The notes under the pieces: generated by a model
What the model saw: the letters and a program-made list of their open reading frames with translations, nothing else
Told to the model about the DNA's origin: nothing
Databases searched by the model: none
Origin: Blastocatellia bacterium AA13
GTDB taxonomy: Bacteria > Acidobacteriota > Blastocatellia > UBA7656
DNA: 64,000 bases
Assembly: GCA_003222245.1 (NCBI GenBank)
Contig: QHVH01000009.1
Coordinates: forward strand, 62,001 to 126,000
Direction: 5' to 3'
Program-made: the position numbers and the translations under genes
In this document: positions 19,606 through 28,795 of the stretch, piece after piece
Numbering within the stretch: the stretch's first letter is position 1
Layout of the letters: every line of letters begins with the position of its first letter

Positions 19606-21285
19606 TCACTTTCCGTACACAACTTCTCCACCCACCACGGTCATCACGCACTTCGTTTTCAATATCTCGGGCTCGGCGATCTTCATTATATCCGCCGACA
19701 ACACGGTAAGATCCGCAAGCTTGCCCGGCTCTATCGAGCCTTTTTCCTGCTCCTCAAACGCGGCATAAGCCGCCCAGATCGTAAACATCTTCAGAGCCTG
19801 TTCACGTGACACAGCCTGCTCAGGATGCCAGCCTTCGCCCGAAAACCCTTTCTGGTCCTTTCTTGCGACCGCGGCGTAAAACTCAATCATCGGCTCGCCG
19901 CGTTCGACGGGCGCATCAGAACCGCCGGCGATCACAGAGCCGCTCTTGAGAAAACTCTGCCATGCATAAGCGCCCTCAAGCCGCTTCAACCCAAGCCTGC
20001 TTGCCGCAAAATGAAGGTCGCCTATCGCGTGGGATGGCTGCATTGAAGGTATGACTCCCAGCTTTGCGAATCGTGGAATATCGACGGGGTTGACGATCTG
20101 CGCATGCTCTACGCGCCATCGAGGCTCCCGAATCTTTCGCTGATCGGGCGGCACGGCATTCATCGCCTTCTCGTAGAGGTCGAGGATTACGCGGTTCGCG
20201 CGGTCGCCGATGGCATGTGTCTCTACTTGAATGCCCTTCTTGAGGGCTTCGATGAACATCGGCATCAAGTCTTCTTCTTTGAAGGTCAAGAAGCCGTTCG
20301 AATCGTAGTCGGAATACGGCTCCAGCAGGGCCGCGCCCTTTGACCCGAGCGCGCCGTCGAACGTGACCTTGATGTGCCGGTAGGTCAATCGATGATCAAA
20401 TGCGCCGACGGTCGGGCCTTCCTTAAGAAGCCTCTGCGTATCGACGCTTGGCCCTCGGATAGCTTCATAGATGCGAAGCTTGATCCTTCCGTCGCCGTAC
20501 AGCCGCTGCAATAAGGCCACTTCGCCGTAATTGCTCCCCGAATTATGTATTTCACACCAGCCAAGCTCGAGACTTCGCTTTACGGCAAGCAGCACCGCCT
20601 GCTCCTGATCCGCGCGGCCCGCCGCGGGAATATGCTTTCGCACCAACCCCTGCGCATTGTCGAGCAGCATCCCATTGGGTTCGCCGGTCTTTTTATCTTT
20701 CATTATCTCGCCGCCGAAAGGGCTGGGCGTGTCTTTGGTTATTTCGGCGATCCTTATTGCGGCGCTGTTGGCGACGGCCCCGTGTCCATCGGCTCGGACG
20801 AGAATTACAGGGTTATTGGGCGATACGCGATCCAGCTCCCATCTAGTAGGGAAAACGGACGGCTTCCAAAATGTCTCGATCCAACCACGGCCTGTAATCC
20901 AGTCGCCGGGTTTGGCGGCGTCAACCCGAGTTTTGATCTTCGACAGGAGATCTTCGAGGCTCGCAGTCCCTTCGAGATTGAGCGTCATCTCCCGCTCGCC
21001 GACGCCGCTGAGGTGATAGTGGGCATCGGTGAGGCCGGGGACGACCGTTCTTCCGCCAAGATCGATTACGCGAGTGCCTGCGCCTTGATATGCCTTCGCG
21101 TCTTTGTTCGAGCCTACGAAAAGAACGCGGCCGTTCTTCACCGCTACAGCTTCCGCGTGAGGCGCTCGATCATTAACGGTGTAGATGTTTCCGTTAATGA
21201 AAAGTGTGTCGGCCGGCTCCGGAGTGGAAAGGGCCAGACCCAGGCACAGACTCGCGATGATCAGAGTCAGGGAAATCGCTCTCAT
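19606..21285 (-). CDS. Exported YtcJ-like amidohydrolase
   Basis: A 559-residue metal-dependent hydrolase. A signal peptide (residues 1-20) predicts export. The metal-site motif TDAHYHLSG lies near residue 90, a later HAIGDRAN block supplies another ligand, and GGSDAPVERG near residue 455 carries the catalytic Asp. These blocks and DTLFINGNIYTVND at the N-terminus are typical of the YtcJ/'exoenzyme regulatory' type of amidohydrolase. Substrate unknown (amides or esters). The Shine-Dalgarno GGAGGAG lies just upstream of ATG 21285. Confidence 0.9.
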   Translation of the reverse strand: MRAISLTLIIASLCLGLALSTPEPADTLFINGNIYTVNDRAPHAEAVAVKNGRVLFVGSNKDAKAYQGAGTRVIDLGGRTVVPGLTDAHYHLSGVGEREMTLNLEGTASLEDLLSKIKTRVDAAKPGDWITGRGWIETFWKPSVFPTRWELDRVSPNNPVILVRADGHGAVANSAAIRIAEITKDTPSPFGGEIMKDKKTGEPNGMLLDNAQGLVRKHIPAAGRADQEQAVLLAVKRSLELGWCEIHNSGSNYGEVALLQRLYGDGRIKLRIYEAIRGPSVDTQRLLKEGPTVGAFDHRLTYRHIKVTFDGALGSKGAALLEPYSDYDSNGFLTFKEEDLMPMFIEALKKGIQVETHAIGDRANRVILDLYEKAMNAVPPDQRKIREPRWRVEHAQIVNPVDIPRFAKLGVIPSMQPSHAIGDLHFAASRLGLKRLEGAYAWQSFLKSGSVIAGGSDAPVERGEPMIEFYAAVARKDQKGFSGEGWHPEQAVSREQALKMFTIWAAYAAFEEQEKGSIEPGKLADLTVLSADIMKIAEPEILKTKCVMTVVGGEVVYGK

Positions 21286-21352
21286 CTCTCCTCCGTGAGA
21301 TTCTGAAACTGCAATTGGGATGCAGGATACTAACAGATGCGAGTCGCTGCTT

Positions 21353-23338
21353 CTAGTGATTGCCCGTGTCGGCCGGAGGGCGCACTCGACCGGCCAGAAT
21401 CTCTTTTACTACCGCGGCGTATCTCCCGGCTGGAGCGAGGTGGAGATAGTCATTATAGTCGGCCTTCGCCTTTTCCAGATCGCCGGAGTTCTGAAAAGCG
21501 AAGCCGCGATGGGCGTATAGATCGTAGTCCTTCGGATCTATCTTCAAGGCCTGGCCAAAAGCATCGGCGGCTTCCCGGTAACGTTGAAGATCAAACAATG
21601 CAAGCGCGTAATTCGACATTGCGGCTGAACTCGGCGCGCCGTACGCCTGAGTGAGCTGGTCTATAGCGGTCTTATACTCCGCCGCCGCCTCTTCCATTTT
21701 GTTCAGCGAATACAACGCGACCCCGAGATTGAGATGGGCTTCGGGAAAGTTCGGCCGAATCGATATTGCCTTCTTATATTCGTCGACCGCCTGTCTGTTC
21801 TCTTCCCTCACGGCGACCGGCGAGCCAAGCTGTTCCATCTCCGAGGCGCGGCTCTGGTGTTGTTTGCCTCGCTCATAACTCGCGGTCGCTTCGGCCTCAG
21901 TAGAAGAGGCGCTTGTTGCGGCAGCGTCAGCAGGCTTATCAGCGGGCTGCGCGGCATTCGTCTGAGACGGACCGCCGGCTTTCGCGCTGTCCTGCTGTGC
22001 ACCTTGCGGCTGGTTCGTATAACGCGAGTACAAGAAATACCCGCCGCCGATAGCGGCGACCAGGAAGAAGAGCATGACCGACGCAAGAACTAAAAAGGTC
22101 TTATTCGAACGTTGGGCTGCGGGCTGCATGAGAGTGTCGTTGATCTGGTGAGACGGAGGCCACGATTGCTGTTGAAGCGTGGGCGCGGCGGGCGGAGCGG
22201 ACGGTTGCGAAGCTCTCGTTACAAATGAAGACGGTCCCGCTTGAGGGCTCGTTTGCGGAGCGACAGGGTTCATGTGCGGAGTTGTTCTGGGCTGCGATTC
22301 AGCCGTGGTTTGCTGAGCTCCGATCAAAACGGTCGGTGAATTCTCGTCGCCGGATCCCGAGCTTAACAACTCGGTCGCGCTTTCTTCAGTCACCTGACTT
22401 GCCGCGGAGATCAAGTCGTTCGCAAATCGCGTCACCGTCGGAGTGCGAGAATGCCTGTCGCGAGCCAGCGCATTCATTACGACCTGCGCCACGAACGGGC
22501 TTATGGAAGCCAGTGTCGTCGAAATCGGAATCGGATCGCTGGTAATCCGCTTGATCATCACCGCCTGCTGATTATCTCCGTCAAACGGAAGGCGGCCGGT
22601 CAACATCTCGTAGACGATAAGCCCCAGACTATATATGTCGGATCGCGCATCCAGCTTGTCACCCGAGAGCTGTTCAGGAGACATATACGCCGGTGAGCCG
22701 ACCACGAAACCGGTCTTCGTGAGATTGTCCGTTCCATCATCTCCCGCGGGCTTGGCAATACCGAAGTCGAGCACCTTCACGTAATCATTTTCAGAGCCCC
22801 GGCGCGAGATCATTATGTTTTCGGGCTTGAGATCGCGATGCACGATCCCCCTCGAATGCGCCGCCGCGAGCGCTTCCGAAATCTGTTCGGTTATGTTTAC
22901 CGCGCGGCTTACGGGCAGCCTACGCTCGCGGCCCAACAAGCTCGAGAGCGGTTCACCTTCGATGTACTCCATTGCAAGGTACAGCAGGCCTCCATCCGCC
23001 TCGCCAAAGTCATAGATGACCACGGCGTGCGGGTTGTCTATCTTTGAAGCCATCTGGGCCTCGCGATTGAAGCGGGCTGCCGCGGATTCAATATCATCCG
23101 TGTCGGAGATCAACAGCTTTATCGCGCAGATCCGATTCATCCGCGTATGAAGGGCTTTATAGACCGTTCCCATTCCACCCTGTCCGATCTTTTCACTCAG
23201 CACAAAGCGGCCCGCCAGTTCCTTCCCAATCATCGGGTCGAGCTGCGAGCTGCGCTGCGGGATCAGAGGAGCATTGTCGATCGAACAGAATTCCAGGTTG
23301 TCCGGGTAGTTATTCTTGCACTGCGGGCAGGTTTTCAT
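21353..23338 (-). CDS. Membrane Ser/Thr protein kinase with zinc ribbon and TPRs
   Basis: A 661-residue kinase. It begins with a three-Cys/Asp mini-ribbon (CPQC at 4-7, FCSID at 17-21), common in acidobacterial kinases. The PknB-type kinase domain spans about 44-315: glycine loop GQGGMG (52-57), lysine K74, HRDLKPEN (167-174), DFG (191-193) and a SPEQ activation-segment end. A Pro/Gln-rich linker leads to one transmembrane segment (about 413-437), then at least three TPRs (about 525-650) outside the cytoplasm. All catalytic residues are present, so it should be active. It starts 6 nt after the stop of its kinase-less twin, so the two are one operon. Confidence 0.95.
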   Translation of the reverse strand: MKTCPQCKNNYPDNLEFCSIDNAPLIPQRSSQLDPMIGKELAGRFVLSEKIGQGGMGTVYKALHTRMNRICAIKLLISDTDDIESAAARFNREAQMASKIDNPHAVVIYDFGEADGGLLYLAMEYIEGEPLSSLLGRERRLPVSRAVNITEQISEALAAAHSRGIVHRDLKPENIMISRRGSENDYVKVLDFGIAKPAGDDGTDNLTKTGFVVGSPAYMSPEQLSGDKLDARSDIYSLGLIVYEMLTGRLPFDGDNQQAVMIKRITSDPIPISTTLASISPFVAQVVMNALARDRHSRTPTVTRFANDLISAASQVTEESATELLSSGSGDENSPTVLIGAQQTTAESQPRTTPHMNPVAPQTSPQAGPSSFVTRASQPSAPPAAPTLQQQSWPPSHQINDTLMQPAAQRSNKTFLVLASVMLFFLVAAIGGGYFLYSRYTNQPQGAQQDSAKAGGPSQTNAAQPADKPADAAATSASSTEAEATASYERGKQHQSRASEMEQLGSPVAVREENRQAVDEYKKAISIRPNFPEAHLNLGVALYSLNKMEEAAAEYKTAIDQLTQAYGAPSSAAMSNYALALFDLQRYREAADAFGQALKIDPKDYDLYAHRGFAFQNSGDLEKAKADYNDYLHLAPAGRYAAVVKEILAGRVRPPADTGNH

Positions 23339-23344
23339 AATGGT

Positions 23345-24499
23345 CTAATTGGCGCCGGTCTCGACAGGAACCGAACGGCCTGCGAGAAAATCGCGGGCCT
23401 GCTCGGCGTACTGCCCCTTTGGCGCGAGACGGAGATATTCAGTGTAAGCATCGCGGGCCGACTGGATGTCCCGCGCGAAGTAGAGCGCCGAACCGCGATA
23501 GAAGTGCAGATCATAATCGGTGGGCTCTACCTGAAGGGCCCGTTCGAATGCATCGGCCGCGTTGCGGAACCGTTTCAAGGCGATAAGCGAATAGCCGTAG
23601 TTGGTCAGCAACTGTGAAGTTGGAGCCAGAGCGAGACTGAGCGTGCTTTCGTATTCGGCTGCCGCGCCATCGAAGTCGCCGATGCTATATAGCGCGACGC
23701 CCAGATTCTCGTGAGCCATAGCCATGCGCGGATCAGCGACGATTGCTTCGCGATATTGGATGATCGCCTTCTGGTTTTCCGCATCGGCTTCGATCTTCAA
23801 ACCGGCGTCGGCAAGTCTCGAGGCCTGTTCCTGGTGCTTGACGCCGTTATCGTAGAACTCTTTCGCCCTTCGTTCTCGATTGGGATCTATCCCTGCCTGT
23901 TCGTTTGTGCTCGATGCCGCGGCGATCTTATCGGGCGCTACAGGCTTTACAGGCCTGAAGTCGCCCGAGGGGGTGTAATAGGAAGGACTATAAACGAATT
24001 TATCGTAAATAAAATAAGCGAAGGTTCCAGTTCCAAGGACAGTCAAGACGAGAAGCAATACGGCGATCCGCATCGCCTTCGAGCTTCGGTTAAGCTGTAT
24101 TGGAACAGCGCTTTGAGCCTGCGTCATCGGAAGCTCTCGAATCGTATCGTTCGGCGGCTCGAAGCTGTCCGAAGGCCGGGCCAGCGATGGCCGCGTCACG
24201 TAGCGAGAAGGCGATTTGATTGATTCGGGAACACCGGGCACCGGTGAGAGCTCTTTATCAGCCGCATCTCGCGTTGTCTCGCGTGGATTGTAAGTCGCGG
24301 TCGGCTTCGGCGCTCCGAAGGCATCCGTCTCCACGCCGGCTATCCGCGTGACGGGTACAGTTGAGATTCCGTGGGCCTCGGGCGTCTGATCCGTCGGAGG
24401 ATGAGGGCGGCCATCGCCGGGAATCAGCGCTGTCTCATCGTAGAGACAAACGTTTTGATTATCCGGAAATGTCTTGCTGCATTGCGGGCACTTCTTCAT
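23345..24499 (-). CDS. Zinc-ribbon / transmembrane / TPR protein, kinase-less twin of the downstream kinase
   Basis: A 384-residue protein with the same layout as the downstream kinase but no kinase domain: N-terminal CPQCSKTFPDNQNVCLYD, a disordered linker (about 30-145), one transmembrane helix (AVLLLVLTVLGTGTFAYFIY), then TPRs in the C-terminal half (GVALYSIGDFDGAAAEYEST). The TPR parts of the two proteins are close in sequence, suggesting duplication. ATG 24499 starts the ribbon directly; an earlier ATG at 24520 would add seven residues. It may act as a substrate, decoy or dimer partner for the kinase (inference). Confidence 0.85.
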   Translation of the reverse strand: MKKCPQCSKTFPDNQNVCLYDETALIPGDGRPHPPTDQTPEAHGISTVPVTRIAGVETDAFGAPKPTATYNPRETTRDAADKELSPVPGVPESIKSPSRYVTRPSLARPSDSFEPPNDTIRELPMTQAQSAVPIQLNRSSKAMRIAVLLLVLTVLGTGTFAYFIYDKFVYSPSYYTPSGDFRPVKPVAPDKIAAASSTNEQAGIDPNRERRAKEFYDNGVKHQEQASRLADAGLKIEADAENQKAIIQYREAIVADPRMAMAHENLGVALYSIGDFDGAAAEYESTLSLALAPTSQLLTNYGYSLIALKRFRNAADAFERALQVEPTDYDLHFYRGSALYFARDIQSARDAYTEYLRLAPKGQYAEQARDFLAGRSVPVETGAN

Positions 24500-24570
24500 G
24501 GCCGACCAAGCGCAGGTCAAAGATGGCGCAAAATGTTGGATACTTCGGATCAGTCGGGCTGATCAAGACC

Positions 24571-24596
24571 GTCTGAGCCTAACAGGAGGCTCAGAC
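24571..24596 (-). terminator. Perfect hairpin downstream of the DUF2723 gene
   Basis: A 10-bp perfect inverted repeat (GTCTGAGCCT at 24571-24580 with its complement at 24587-24596) around a 6-nt loop. It lies 65 bp past the stop of the DUF2723 gene and upstream of the TPR/kinase operon, so it probably separates the two transcripts. Confidence 0.55.
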
Positions 24597-24606
24597 ACAG
24601 GCAAGA

Positions 24607-24635
24607 GTCTTGCCCAAGTATGTCTTGCCCAAGTA
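24607..24635. repeat. Short tandem duplication in a spacer
   Basis: GTCTTGCCCAAGTA occurs at 24607-24620 and again at 24622-24635, period 15. One of several such spacer duplications in the window. Confidence 0.8.
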
Positions 24636-24660
24636 ATGGCTTACCGAGGCAGTATAGTTA

Positions 24661-26772
24661 TCAACGTGGATTCGCGACGGTTTTCATAAGCGCCGCTTCG
24701 CTTTCGACGATTGCCTGTTGAGCCGGCTTGTACCCGTAATCCATATTCAACACCTCCTGAAAGGTTTCGATGGCTTGCCGGTGACGGCCGTATGCCGCCA
24801 GATAACGCCCCTGATTGAAAGTCATGCTGAGATAGACGGGACGCACCTTCAGCGCGATCGTATCGTCGCGCTCGAATCTTAGAGTTCCATCCCATAGCCC
24901 TCGCGTCACAAGCTGCGCGGTCGGCGGTTCGTGAAACTCGTGGTCGCCATAGACGCGAAATACAAGGCCGTTTGGAACAAATTGATATTTCGAGGAAAGC
25001 AATTTTGTGAGCTGGCCGTCCAGAGAATCGTTCCCGGTAGGAATTTCCTGAGCGCAGTAGACCGGAGCTTCTCTAAGCCGCTGCTCGACGAAGGCCGTCA
25101 CCATCGCTATGAAACGCGAATTGATTCGCTGATTCAGAACTTGATCCCGTTGATAAAGATCCGGGTCCTGGTCCCACCGCAGTAAATCTTCCATGAATTC
25201 GTCTACTTTGTCCTTAGCGCCGATCATAAGCCGCGGATATTCCCGTTTGAGATAGTCGTAGTACCAGGAACGCCGCAGCAGACTGATATCAATCGCTATG
25301 ACATCGCGCCGGCGGCGCTCAATCTCGCGCACATACAGCATCGGCGAATATATCTGCCAGTCGAGCGTCAGCAGCATTCCATCAGCTTCGATGGAATTCA
25401 GAATGTTGTCCACGTAGTCATGCGCGATGAAGTACTGGCTCTTGTTATCGAAGGAGAGATTCCCGGCCAGCGCTGCGACCGGCAATGCTACGAGGACAAG
25501 CGAGGCGGCGGCATTTATCAAGATCGGCTTCCACTCGATTTTCGCTACCGCGGCAAGAAGCCATCTAACGCCGAAGGCCGCCGCGATGACAAAACAGGTG
25601 AACGCGGGAAGATAGTAGGCGTCTTTGTCTTCGGCGATCTCGTAGATAAGTGAATAAGCCGCATCCGCTGCCACAATCAGCAACAAGAAAAAGAAGACCG
25701 GCCGATTTCGGCGGAATAAATATACAAGGCCTGCTATCGCTGCAAGCAATGCAAGCGGGAGCCAACCGGGACCAAATTCACGCGAGACAATCTGTATAAA
25801 TGTATCGAACTGCGATTTTATTATGTCAGGGGACAAGGATAGGAATACGCTGTACTGTTTACCGGTCACGTGCTGCCAGAGCCGCTGAAGCGTCCTTGGA
25901 TCACCCCAATTCATAACCGGCGAGCGGCCCGCGGCCAGCGGTAGATACAGATAGATTGACAGCCCCGCAACAGAGAACAGCGCAGCCCGCGGCAGCCGCT
26001 TGCTCCGAAAGAATGAAAGGCCTTCGGTTCCGTAGACCAACGCGGCATAGCCCAGCAAACACAAACCGACTGTCACGTGATGGACGCCGAGAGCAAGCCC
26101 GAACAGAAACGCCGCGGAGTTTAACAGACGATCGTCTGCTCCTCGATTCGATCCTTTCGCTTGTTCCTTCGCCTCAAGAGTCTTCCGACGCCATCGAAAC
26201 AACAAAAAGAAGATGGCAACCGACAGAAGCGCGTTGAGCGTGTAGACCTCCGCGATGGTCGCGTATGCCCAGAGCGTGCGAGAAAACGCCATAAGTAATC
26301 CCGCTCCAATCGCAGGTCCAAAAGCGATCATAGCTCTTACGGCGCGAGACTCGACGGCGACTGTTTTCTTCGAAACTCCTTTCTTCTTTTTGTGTGCGGC
26401 TCGACTGGAGGAGAGACGAGACGCTCCCGTGTCGATCACTGCCTCGAATACGGTTAGAGTCAGCATTCCTGAAGCTAGTGCGGCGCAGAGGGCGGAAAAG
26501 AAGTTTACTCGGACGGCGACGCTTGCGGCGGGAAACAGCGTTGCCAGATAAGCGAGCAATACATAGAGCGGAAACCCAGGCGGATGAGCGACTCCGAGCG
26601 AGCTCGCCGCGACGATAAGCTCGCCGCTATCGACCAAGGTCACCGTCGGAGCAAGCGTCGCCCAATATATGAGCAGCGCTACGAAGGCCACCGCGCCCGC
26701 GCACGCGAATCTCGGTTTCTCTGACCGAAGCTGACCAGGGAACGGCTCGTTTGTTGAAGGCAGCGCGGGCAT
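24661..26772 (-). CDS. DUF2723 polytopic membrane protein with C-terminal TPR-like tail
   Basis: A 703-residue integral membrane protein. The N-terminal part matches DUF2723: VDSGELIVAASSLGVAHPPG followed by multiple hydrophobic helices up to about residue 440. The D-S-G-E motif in the first extracytoplasmic loop resembles the acidic motif of GT-C fold protein O-mannosyltransferases, so a lipid-linked sugar donor is plausible (family inference). The extracytoplasmic C-terminal region ends with a TPR-like repeat (YGRHRQAIETFQEVLNMDYG). The start codon ATG 26772 lies 11 nt from a predicted -10 box and has no Shine-Dalgarno. Confidence 0.85.
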   Translation of the reverse strand: MPALPSTNEPFPGQLRSEKPRFACAGAVAFVALLIYWATLAPTVTLVDSGELIVAASSLGVAHPPGFPLYVLLAYLATLFPAASVAVRVNFFSALCAALASGMLTLTVFEAVIDTGASRLSSSRAAHKKKKGVSKKTVAVESRAVRAMIAFGPAIGAGLLMAFSRTLWAYATIAEVYTLNALLSVAIFFLLFRWRRKTLEAKEQAKGSNRGADDRLLNSAAFLFGLALGVHHVTVGLCLLGYAALVYGTEGLSFFRSKRLPRAALFSVAGLSIYLYLPLAAGRSPVMNWGDPRTLQRLWQHVTGKQYSVFLSLSPDIIKSQFDTFIQIVSREFGPGWLPLALLAAIAGLVYLFRRNRPVFFFLLLIVAADAAYSLIYEIAEDKDAYYLPAFTCFVIAAAFGVRWLLAAVAKIEWKPILINAAASLVLVALPVAALAGNLSFDNKSQYFIAHDYVDNILNSIEADGMLLTLDWQIYSPMLYVREIERRRRDVIAIDISLLRRSWYYDYLKREYPRLMIGAKDKVDEFMEDLLRWDQDPDLYQRDQVLNQRINSRFIAMVTAFVEQRLREAPVYCAQEIPTGNDSLDGQLTKLLSSKYQFVPNGLVFRVYGDHEFHEPPTAQLVTRGLWDGTLRFERDDTIALKVRPVYLSMTFNQGRYLAAYGRHRQAIETFQEVLNMDYGYKPAQQAIVESEAALMKTVANPR

Positions 26773-26783
26773 CGACGTTGAAG

Positions 26784-26812
26784 CTTATACAGATTCGCGG
26801 GCGGGCAGGCAA
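26784..26812 (-). promoter_or_regulatory. Predicted promoter of the DUF2723 gene, nearly leaderless
   Basis: On the minus strand TTGCCT (26812-26807), 17-bp spacer, TATAAG (26789-26784). The ATG at 26772 is 11 nt from the -10 box, leaving a 5' leader of only about 4-5 nt. Confidence 0.55.
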
Positions 26813-26999
26813 TTTTTTCCTGAAAGGCAAAGCAGCAGACCTGGCATCAATCGCGACGGCCTTGATCACGAATGGCCCGCTTAATTCTAGTGCATGCCGG
26901 ACCGACGGCTGCCTGCAAATCTCCATCGCTGCGATTTGGATCATAGGTCGCGGCAATATAAGACGTAGGACGCAAGATGAGTCGCGTAGGAACTTTCCA

Positions 27000-27746
27000 T
27001 TAAGAGCCGCTCCTTGCTTCGTATCCGGTGAATCTCAACTTCACGATCACTCGCATCACCGAGTGGCCGGAGCGAATATCGTCGTCGGCCGATGTGTATG
27101 CCGGAAACCAATACCTGTCCTTATTCTGAAAATAAGTCTCGAACTTTGGAGTACGATGCGCGCTCTGCTCCGGCACGGCTTCGCCCGCCGCCTTGACCAC
27201 CTGAAGATCCTCCTGATCGATCCAGATTCGGCCTTTGAGGTAGCGGTCCCGGCTGCTCTCCGGATCGGGAAGTTTCAGCGAAGGCCTCAAGTCGAATACA
27301 TACGTATCAAGCTCATCGACCTTTTCCGCTCCGATGTAGGTGATCTCGTAGCGCGAGACGGCTTCCGGCGTAAGAATGAATTGATAGACCTGGATCAGAT
27401 TGTTGACCGCGTTTGAGCCAATGTAGGTGTCTCGCGGCAGAGAAGATTTCTCCTCGAGGATTCTCTCCCGGCGATTTCCGCTCTTGTCGTAGGTTATCTT
27501 GGAGAGGCGACGGTAAGCGCCGGTCACGACATCGCCGACGTTGACGGTTTGAAACGTCAACTCGGAATCGCAAGAGTAGTTGCGAAGCGCGGACATCACT
27601 CGCGCGCCGTTCTGGGCTGCAATTGACAGAATTTCTTGCGGAGACTTCTTTTCCTGATATCGGTACGGGCCCATTCCGGCGAAAGTTATCGAGATCAACG
27701 AGACAACCATCACCGGACCGAGGTACTTGAAGAAAAATCTCATCAC
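27000..27746 (-). CDS. Exported LolA-like protein, copy 2 of a tandem pair
   Basis: A 248-residue protein with a signal peptide or anchor (residues 5-25). It looks like an outer-membrane lipoprotein-sorting (LolA-like) fold: YEITYIGAEKVDELDTYVFDLRP, then YLKGRIWIDQEDLQVVKAAGE and DRYWFPAYTSADDD. The function within that fold is not known. It starts 6 nt after its upstream neighbour and shares the same blocks, so the pair arose by duplication and forms an operon. Confidence 0.75.
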   Translation of the reverse strand: MMRFFFKYLGPVMVVSLISITFAGMGPYRYQEKKSPQEILSIAAQNGARVMSALRNYSCDSELTFQTVNVGDVVTGAYRRLSKITYDKSGNRRERILEEKSSLPRDTYIGSNAVNNLIQVYQFILTPEAVSRYEITYIGAEKVDELDTYVFDLRPSLKLPDPESSRDRYLKGRIWIDQEDLQVVKAAGEAVPEQSAHRTPKFETYFQNKDRYWFPAYTSADDDIRSGHSVMRVIVKLRFTGYEARSGS

Positions 27747-27752
27747 ATTGAA

Positions 27753-28637
27753 TCAGAATTGCGGAGGCTTGGTCTTCAACTCCGGCTTCTTTTTATCGGG
27801 CGGTTTTTCGGAGTCATTCTTTTTCTTGTCTCCGCCGGCATCGGTCTTTGTCTTAGACGGCTTCGCGCCCTCATCGGGCACCGCTTCGCCTCCATCGACT
27901 ATTCGAATGTCGCCCGAGAATTTCTTGTAGTTGGTGTAGCGAACGACCATTCGCAGGTGAACCGAAGGGCCTTTCTTAAAGTCGAGCAGATCGTCGGCGT
28001 AGACATAGACCGGGAACCAATACCGTTCATCGATGTTCTGGCGATAGCTCTCGAAATGGGGAAACTTCTGATTGTTGATCTCAGGCACCGCCTGACCAAC
28101 CGCCTTCACGATCTGCAGGTCGCGGTCGTCTACGTAGATTCGGCCCTGAAAATACCGTTCGCCCTTGATGAACTTAATGGGCTTGACGTCAAAAACGTAA
28201 GTATCAAGCTCGTCGATCTTCTCTTTGTGTAGGTAGTCAATCTGGTACTTGGATAGTTCTTCCAGGCTAAGGGCGAAAGGTTGGACACCGGCGAGGTCCT
28301 GAAAGTCCTCCTGTGTCATCTGGATCTCTCTAAGAGTGGACGGCGGAAAGAAGGTGATCTTCTCGATCCTGGCGCCTCTGTCGTCCAGCACTATGTCGGA
28401 GGTGCGCCGGAATCGGCCTGTTATCGAGTCGGCCGCTCCCAGCGTCATGATGTCTACGTCCTGGGTAAAGGCATAATTATTTCTGGCCAGTCTGTTCTGA
28501 CTCTCGGCGGCTGCAAATTTGTGAATGATTTCTTCGATATTGGGAGGCTTGGCGGCGGTGGTACGGGTCTGAGCGGCTATCATCAGCGGAAACAGGCAGG
28601 CCGTCAGTATGGCTGCAATCGGTTTTGTTTTTGTCAT
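27753..28637 (-). CDS. Exported LolA-like protein, copy 1 of a tandem pair
   Basis: A 294-residue exported protein. ATG 28637 is preferred over an in-frame ATG at 28652 because GAGGG lies about 8 nt upstream. The signal peptide ends near MIAAQ. The core has YQIDYLHKEKIDELDTYVFD, RYFQGRIYVDDRDLQIVKAVG and ERYWFPVYVYADD, matching the copy downstream. It adds a highly charged Lys/Pro/Asp tail of about 60 residues that the second copy lacks. It may bind lipid or lipoprotein (fold inference only). Confidence 0.75.
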   Translation of the reverse strand: MTKTKPIAAILTACLFPLMIAAQTRTTAAKPPNIEEIIHKFAAAESQNRLARNNYAFTQDVDIMTLGAADSITGRFRRTSDIVLDDRGARIEKITFFPPSTLREIQMTQEDFQDLAGVQPFALSLEELSKYQIDYLHKEKIDELDTYVFDVKPIKFIKGERYFQGRIYVDDRDLQIVKAVGQAVPEINNQKFPHFESYRQNIDERYWFPVYVYADDLLDFKKGPSVHLRMVVRYTNYKKFSGDIRIVDGGEAVPDEGAKPSKTKTDAGGDKKKNDSEKPPDKKKPELKTKPPQF

Positions 28638-28795
28638 AAAATCAACCCTCACTCGATTCTATTATGCTGCGCGGCGGGGAACAAGGAGAGGGTTTGATGT
28701 GAACCCCGGGGAATGTGTTGTTTGGCCGATTCCTATCTGCTTCCGAACGCTGACAGCGTGTTGTATGATCGGACCTTTATTTTAGAGGACCTTAC

